64,000 bases of DNA. Origin: Isoetes taiwanensis. Taxonomy: Eukaryota > Streptophyta > Lycopodiopsida > Isoetales > Isoetaceae. Of this stretch, positions 57,640 through 64,000 are shown in pieces (positions within the stretch are counted from its first letter, which is position 1; the number at the start of each line of letters is the position of its first letter). Location of the stretch: contig JAJEKV010000036.1 in NCBI GenBank assembly GCA_021234155.1, positions 2,534,996-2,598,995 on the forward strand, in the 5' to 3' direction. Position numbers and translations under genes: made by a program. The notes below the pieces were generated by a model, which did not search any database, was not told the DNA's origin, and worked only from the letters and a program-made list of their open reading frames with translations.

Positions 57640-58600
57640 CCTTACAGGGGAGTCGAGTGTGAAATAGCACTTGAGCCAGGGACGAAGCCAACAAGCAAGG
57701 CACCCTATAGAATGTCACATCAGGAATTGAAGGAAGTGAAGAAGCAATTGCAAGAGTTGCTAGACCTAGGGTTTATAAGACCTAGCGTCTCTCCATTTGG
57801 AGCGCCAATCTTTTTTGTCAAGAAGAAAGATGAAAGTCTCAGAATGTGCATTGACTATCGTCAATCGAACAAGCACACCATCAAGAACAAGTATGCGCTA
57901 CCTCGATCAGATGATTTGATGGATAGACTTGAGGTCAGGTTACCACCAGATCAGAATCAATGAAAGAGACATCCATAAGCCTGCATTCAGGAAGAGATAT
58001 GGCCACTATGAGTTCACAGTGATGCCATTTGGATTGTCTAATGCTCCAGCAACATTCATGAGGCTTATGAATGACGTTTTTCGCGAGTTTCTAGACATAT
58101 TCATCATAGTTTTCTTCGATGACATTCTAGTCTACAGCAAATCCTTAAAGGAGCATGCACAACACTTGAGGAAAGTACTTGAAAAGTTGAGGAGGCATCA
58201 GCTTTATGTGAAGCTATCCAAGTGTCACTTCGTGACAGAAAGAGTAGACTACTCGAGGCATGTGATCACAGCGGAAGGGATTTCCACCGATCCTACGAAA
58301 ATTGAAGCGGTAATTGATTGGCCGGCACCGAAGAATATCCATGAAGTGAAGAGCTTTCTCGGCCTAGTAGGGTATTACAGAAAGTTCGTCAGGAACTTTG
58401 CAAAAGTAGCAGCACCGCTAACAGACCTCACCAAAGAGGAGAAGATAAAAGATTGGGCGAGTCATTGGCAAAGGAATGCCTATGCAGTATTTGAGACATT
58501 GAAAGAAGCTTTAACGACTGCCCCAGTCTTAATATTGCCCGACCCAGAGAAAGATAAGCTGGTGGCAACCGATGCTAGCAAGATTGCAACAGAAGCGGTA
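57640..58600 (+). pseudogene. Element B reverse transcriptase
   Basis: Motifs in order: [20 protein letters not shown], then a break at about 57930, [44 protein letters not shown] and [16 protein letters not shown]. At the break about ten residues, including the motif-A Asp, are deleted and the frame shifts. The DD pair is intact. The first RNase H strand ([12 protein letters not shown]) ends the segment at the insertion point. Confidence 0.9.
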
Positions 58601-59014
58601 TCAACATGCATGTTTTAAGATATTTTTTATCTTTAGATGTGTGCTTGCAATTCTTGGAGTGTGTAATCCTACTATAAATATCTAGCATAATAACAAGGGT
58701 GTCCCTGTTTTTATGCTAGAAATTCCCATTTGATCCCATCAAAACCCCTTATGTGTGTACATGTTTTCATTTGCATTGTTTTTATGATTTTTATATTCTA
58801 TAGGCCCTAAACTTTTTGTTCTTCACAGATCTCACAAACATATAACAATATATAATAATAATAAACAATGACTACATGACCTTTTTTTTGGTTTAGATGC
58901 TAGATATTCACTCAAGGGAGTTGGACTGTGTATATGTTGTATTGTTATAAATTGCTTGTTTGTTTATTTGGTTTTGTTTTCTTTTATTAGGGCCCGAAGG
59001 GCCAAAAAAACATT
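58601..59014. mobile_element. 414-bp insertion in the RNase H region
   Basis: Removing 58601-59014 restores the reading GCG GTA TTA ATG CAG, matching element A's RNase H, so both edges are defined. The insert starts TCAACATGC, ends about ten bases after a hairpin GGCCC-GAA-GGGCC, and sits between A and T with no target duplication. These traits recall non-autonomous Helitrons, but the usual CTRR end is absent. It resembles a GT-AG intron (GTATCA...TTATTAG), but splicing there would not keep frame. Confidence 0.6.
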
Positions 59015-59500
59015 TTAATGCAGCAAGGAAGATGAACGACGCCGAAATGAGTTACTTAATCCACAATGAGGACTTGCTAGCAGGAGTGAGTGCATTGAGA
59101 ATATGGAGGCATTACCTATTGGGAACGAAGTTCCAATTAGATACGGACCATCAAAGTCTACAGTATGTCTTCATCCAACCACATCTCGACTTGAGACAAA
59201 GGAGATGGATGAAGTTCCTGTAACGATTTTGTCATTGTGCACAAGCCAGGCAGGCTCAATGTGGTTGCGGATGCACTTTCAAGGCATCCCTTGAGCACGA
59301 GAGTCCATTACAATGCCATATCAACACTGACCACTGAGTTTGACAAGAAGATAGAAGAAATGTTGCCAACGGACTAAGACTTCAAGGAAGCATGGGCAAG
59401 CCTTTCTAAGAAGGCAAGAACAGACAAAGAGAGGAAAACCTTCAAGCATTTTAAAAAGGAAGGCAACCTATTATACCATAAGAACAAATTGTGTGTACCA
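59015..59500 (+). pseudogene. Element B RNase H, C-terminal part
   Basis: KMNDAEMSYLIHNEDLLAGV, RIWRHYLLGTKFQLDTDHQS and, after a stop at 59221, VVADALSRHP. The normally conserved Gln-Glu pair in the second motif is changed to Glu-Asp. Linker sequence to the integrase follows with stops at about 59376 and 59503. Confidence 0.8.
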
Positions 59501-59520
59501 GAGTGATCCAGAATCAGGAA

Positions 59521-60812
59521 GTTAATACTCCACGACACACACAATAGCCCAACAGCCAGCCATGCAGGTTTTATGAAAACTTACTTCAAGATAAAAGGTA
59601 GCTATTATTGGCCCGGCATGAAGAAACAGATAGCCAAGTACATTCGAGAATGTCAGCTATGTCAGCAGACGAAGGCAGAGCAACTTCCAATTCCAGGAGT
59701 GTTGGAGCCATTGCCGGTGCCAAATGCCAAATGGGAAGTAATAAGCATGGACTTCATAATAGGGCTTCCTAGTGGACAAGTTGTAAAAAATGGCGCATTT
59801 TGTGCCATGCAGGACCACGGATACGGCGTTGGATACGGTTGTGTTGTTCACAAAGAAAATCTTTCGACTTCATGGGATGCCAAGGGAGATAATCTCTGAT
59901 AGAAATTCGAAGTTCATGAGTGCATTTTGGCAAGATCTCTTCAGCACCATCTAGACGAAGTTGTCGATGACCACGACATATCATCCTCAGACTGATGGGC
60001 AGATGAAGTGTACGAATCGAATACTTGAAGATATGTTGAGGAATTACATCTGAAACAAGCAATCAAAGTGGGACAATTGCATTCACTTGGTGGAGTTTGC
60101 ATACAATAGCATCAAGCAAGAGCCGTCTCAAACGTCGCCGTTCATGATCAACTACGGCTACCAATGCTTAATCCCAGACACTTGGCACAATCCCGTGTCC
60201 AAGGTAGAAATATCCCAGCAGATGCTAGCCGATATGCAACAATTGGTGGAAGAAGTGAGAGGATATCTTCTAACAGCAAGAAGATGGCAGAAGAGTGTAG
60301 CCGATAAGCACTAAACAGTAAGAGAGTCCCAAGTAGAGGAAAATGTGTGGCTGAAGATCAAAGTCAAAGCGAAGCTCCGCACCGGCAATTGCAAGAAACT
60401 TGACCCAAGATGGGCTGGGCCGTTCAGGATAACCAAAAGAGTAGGTAATCAATCCTACAAGTTGGATCTGCCAGCACATCTCAAAATCCGTAGGGTCTTC
60501 CATATAAGTCTCCTAAAGAGGCACATTCCTAATCTAGAGGAAGTATTGGAGACAACAGAGTTACTGAAAATGACGGACGACCAACTTGAGATCATCCCAG
60601 AGGTTCTGCTTGATAGGTCCTACAAGAAAACAAGAAGACCCCAATTTCTCCAATACCTAGTGAAATGGATGCACTTGTCTGTGGAAGATGTTACGTGGGT
60701 ACTACAATCAGATTTGGAGAAGCAGTACCCCCAATTCATGGAGCAATGCAAGAGTCGGCTCGTCACCAAAGTAGCCGACACCGAACCGATAGGTGAGTGT
60801 GAGGTAGATTAA
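59521..60812 (+). pseudogene. Element B integrase with chromodomain
   Basis: The HHCC zinc domain (AKYIRECQLCQQTK) is followed by core pieces WEVISMDFIIGLP and, in another frame, FMSAFWQDLFST and YHPQTDGQMKCTNRILEDML. The usual Thr-Glu of the third catalytic motif is replaced by Met-Lys. From 60345 the frame is open: KLDPRWAGPFRITKRVG, RRVFHISLLKRHIP, then a chromodomain core (RPQFLQYLVKWMHLSVEDVT plus WVLQSDLEKQYPQF). The chromodomain stays open to 60812, but the catalytic core has several stops. Confidence 0.85.
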
Positions 60813-61078
60813 GAAGTCTACTCCCGACGCCACGGAAGTAAATGAAATTGAGAGATAAGAGGTCATTTAGTTCATGCATTGATAGGAAAGCACCTCTAGT
60901 CAATGCCTACTTCGGGGAAGATGCCATCCTTCACGCCAAGGGCGACGGAAGGTGTAGGCATGAGTGATCATCTTAAGCAAAGCATGATAGGGCACTGTCT
61001 CCACGGCCAAGATGGAAGAAACATCATCTTCCTATGCCGGGAGATTGTGGAAAGTAGATTTGACGTCATGGCCGTAAT
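60813..61078. other. 3' non-coding region of element B
   Basis: Patches such as CATGATAGGGC and CACGGCCA match the corresponding region of element A. Similarity ends near 61078, where two copies of AAAAAACCATCTTTAATCCT begin. Confidence 0.55.
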
Positions 61079-62882
61079 AAGTAAAAAACCATCTTTAATC
61101 CTTACTAGCTTTAGTCTACATAAAAAACCATCTTTAATCCTTAATAGCTTTAGTCTATTAAGCTTGAGGCTCCAAACAACATAACGTTACTGGTTACTTT
61201 ACTGGTTTTTTATACCATGAAGCTAATTCATAACATTATTGGTTATCATTACTATGAAGCTAATGCATAACAAAACCATACACATTTAGAACAAACAATT
61301 ACATCTATAATATTGATAACAATAAAAGTAATTTGCATCTAACCCATTAACCATGTGCATTTACTATGGCATTTAGCCATGCTAGTTTACCACAATAACT
61401 AACCACATTATAAAGTCACATGAATATAGCACTATATTAAAGCACATCCACATACCATCCCGTTGTACCACATGGACAAATCATACACTTAAACACTATG
61501 ATTTTACCACATCTATTTACCAACATGTAATACCACTTTGACAAACTCTACAAAGAAGCCCTTTGCAATTACCACGCTATAATACCACCGTAACAAACCT
61601 TACAATAGAACCTATTAGTTTAGCCATATATGGTTTTTAATGAAATTAACCCACAAACACCCATTGGTCTTGTAGAATGGTTTTCTAGTCATAACCATGG
61701 GGAAAATCATGTAGTGTTTTAATTTTGGGTGCCTTGTGATTAGTCTTGCATCCGTATAAGTGTAATTAAATGGGTGGTTCTCTAATCACCAACTTTATAA
61801 TAAATAAATGTGTACTAACGTAGTGTTGGACCTGTAGGCCAATAGGAGTGTCTAGCGGCAGGAAGGTCGCATTGCGAAGACTTGCAACACATGTTTTGTC
61901 ATAATGTGTTGCAAGGAGACCAAATGGACATTAAATTATAGAATTTTGAAAACTCTGTTAATGATACTTGTGCAAACCATAAAATTTTGTGAATATTAAA
62001 TGATAATGTAAGGGTTGAGAGATCACTTACTATAGTATGTTATGGAACAAGTCATGTGACTATCTATTGTTTAAATTTGGTTTTCCCGACTATCCGAAAA
62101 CTTTTTGTATTTATTTTTCAGGCCACTTTGCCTAAGGTTTTGGGATTTTTTACGCTGAAAAAGATTTTCGATACTCTAAAAACTAATTTTGTTTTCGTCC
62201 ATATGATTTTTGAGAGGGGATTTTTGCCGTTTCAATCGATTTCCCCCTTTCAAATTCCGGCATGCATGCCACGATATGCATGCAACAACTGGATCTGGAT
62301 CTAGGCGTAGGCGTGAAGGCGGGGAATTTAGGGAAGGCAAATTCTGTGCTTATGGGGGAATATTAATTTATTGTAGCAATTCTATTGTAGCAAGGAATTG
62401 ATTATCCATCTCCAATTTCTCATGGGCCATGGCGCGAAAGATGAGAGCCACATTTTGTGGTGCTCTAAGTTCCTGGTAGCGATGCCGATTCTTTCCGGCA
62501 TGTGATTGCATAAACAAGATCTGCGTTCCAAAGTCAACTTTGTTCGGGCGGGGAAGAAGGTCGGGGTTAATTTTCGCTTTCTGCAAAGTCGGTGAGGCGG
62601 TGAAGAAGAGGAGTTTTTGGAGTTAGTTTACGGTGATTGCAGCTGATATTAGGCGAGAGATCAAGTTCTTCTGGTCAATTACAAGTACTGTCATCATTCA
62701 TGTCAGGTAATGTCTATTGTTTTGTTCTTCTTTAAGTAAAAAATCAAGAAAGAATTTTCGCCATGGTTCCCGACTTGGGTTTCGACATGGATCTTTGAGC
62801 ATGTGGAAAACACAAATATATTTTTTCGCTCACCTCTGTGGATCCTGGCACTAGCTTGAGCCTTATTCAGTATTTGTTACAG
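61079..62882. other. AT-rich sequence without a recognisable gene
   Basis: A 36-bp unit containing AAAAAACCATCTTTAATCCT and TAGCTTTAGTCTA is duplicated at 61084-61160. Beyond that I see no LTR, inverted repeat or coding motif. The stretch may be another insertion that displaced the end of element B. Confidence 0.4.
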
Positions 62883-63383
62883 CATGCCAGTCTCTTCACT
62901 TTGGCTTATCCTTCGTCAGTGCCACGTCATGTGGAGCTGTTTAATGCCTCTGTTCAAAGGCTCTATGGAGGTCTTGCATATGGCAAGAGACCCGGTATGG
63001 GTTGTTTACTGTGATTTTGGCAAGGAGTTTACAGCATCCCCGCCAGTGCCATTGATTTCTTGCTACGAGGTTCATCATATTGAAGGATCAATTCTTCCAT
63101 CATACTAAAGGAGTGTTCTTTTTAACCTTTATGCTCTGCACCATTAGAGGATTTGTAGGGGTCCACGATATTTTGCAACAGACCATTTTCAAAATGCAAT
63201 ATGATATATACATTTATCAATTTTGATGCTATAAATTAGATCCTAACTGCAGTATCCATCTTCTTCAATCTAGCGGGCTATTTGTTTGCTGCAGGCCTTT
63301 CCTTTCGCTTCACATATACATGCCACTGAAACATACTGGGCTAGAGGCTTGAGTGCCCAATTCGATGGACCTTTAATATTTTG
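62883..63383 (+). other. Two exon-like segments of an unrecognised gene
   Basis: Between TTGTTACAG and GTATGG (about 62883-62994) one frame reads SLFTLAYPSSVPRHVELFNA followed by SVQRLYGGLAYGKRP. Between CTGCAG and GTATGT (about 63296-63383) another reads AFPFASHIHATETYWARGLS. Both have good splice signals, but I do not recognise the product and cannot show they belong together. Nothing else is seen to the window end. Confidence 0.3.
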
Positions 63384-64000
63384 GTATGTATGCATGAAAC
63401 CATGACATGGCGGTATGCTTTTATGCCAATTTGAGTAACTTATTACAGTGTCTGTTTCTACCAAAAGAATTTTGTTCTTCACTATATAGGATTATATGCC
63501 TATCAACGTACTGCCAATCGATGATAGACTGCTTTAACCGAATAGATGAACCAGATGAACCAAACCCATGAGATAGATATGTTCATTCAGGCATGCAGTT
63601 ACACAAAGTTATGCTAGATAGATATAGCTGAATGCATGAGTTCATAAAGGCCATTAGACCCTATTGTTGTGAAGTCTAGAACATAGCAATATTGAGAGCA
63701 GAGCTAGGATCTAGAACTGAGTTCTCAGATTTCATTTGCTTCACCATACTTTGTAATGGAGATGAGTTTGAGAGGTCATTTTACAAATGGGTCACAATTC
63801 CTTCGATCTTTGAGCTTTCTGAACATATCATTTCTTATAGCTTTGTTTTCGCATGGAATTTGTTTCCATCTTTGAGCTTTTTGAAGATATCATTTCTTAT
63901 AGCTTTGTGAATGTCGCTCCTTTTAACATTCCAAAAGCTCACAGTAAAATATACCAAGGCTTAAACTTGATTTAGCATCATGTTGAAGATATCTCCAATT

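Larger units (their letters stand above)
47582..61078 (+). mobile_element. Element B: second member of the H3-carrying Ty3/gypsy family
   Basis: It has a 5' LTR, an initiator-Met-type primer site, an H3-like gene, ORF-X, gag with zinc knuckle, protease, RT, RNase H and integrase with chromodomain, all on the plus strand. This is the same order as element A. Similarity to A's 3' non-coding region continues to about 61078 and then stops. I find no polypurine tract or 3' LTR, so the 3' end is deleted or displaced by another insertion. Two DNA insertions interrupt it (49249-52519 and 58601-59014). Numerous stops and lost catalytic residues show it is inactive. The right boundary is approximate. 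Confidence 0.85.

Noticed and set aside
58596-58990. GT-AG intron in element B pol
   Set aside because: Splicing GTATCA...TTATTAG does not restore the RNase H frame, whereas removal of 58601-59014 does.
61079-64000. 3' LTR of element B
   Set aside because: No stretch similar to 47582-49111, no polypurine tract and no TGTGAYG start were found.

Overview
The window reads as nuclear DNA of a land plant. It holds spliced fragments of plant families (BAHD acyltransferase, DYW-type PPR, autoinhibited Ca2+-ATPase, VAC14, U-box/ARM) and one apparently complete nuclear gene for the chloroplast SRP receptor cpFtsY. The rest is dense, nested and mostly decayed transposable elements. Many PPR relics and chromodomain-type Ty3/gypsy elements would suit a seed-free vascular plant, but the species cannot be fixed from the sequence.

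Left part (1-22 kb): a 1.15 kb dispersed repeat, PPR relics and a BAHD exon, then a minus-strand LINE. A complete LTR retrotransposon (element A, 5074-19795, minus strand, 5-bp target duplication CTGAT) splits the LINE. Element A has 1.54 kb LTRs, an initiator-Met-type primer site and a polypurine tract. Its internal order is histone H3-like gene, a ~460-codon unknown gene (called ORF-X here), an acidic ORF, gag, a deletion, RT/RNase H, then integrase with chromodomain. A 3.46 kb hAT element (8-bp duplication, 16-bp terminal inverted repeats) sits inside ORF-X.

Middle (22-47 kb): three successive 3' fragments of non-LTR retrotransposons, microsatellites, tandem arrays, a Ca2+-ATPase pseudogene, a PPR relic, a nearly complete PIF/Harbinger transposase, and cpFtsY (11 exons, 379 codons).

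Right part (47-61 kb): element B, a relative of A on the plus strand, lies within a VAC14-like fragment. It has a 5' LTR, the same primer site, and again an H3-like gene, ORF-X, gag, protease, RT, RNase H and integrase/chromodomain in that order. No 3' LTR was found. A 3.27 kb TTA-flanked inverted-repeat element carrying U-box/ARM sequence lies in its leader, and a 414-bp insertion splits its RNase H.

The main discovery candidate is this retrotransposon family. Two diverged members share an H3-like domain followed by an unknown, acid-rich ORF-X, both placed between primer site and gag. Because pol also carries a chromodomain, the element may encode both a histone and a histone reader. Both copies are now disabled by stops, frameshifts or deletions, many of them C-to-T changes.
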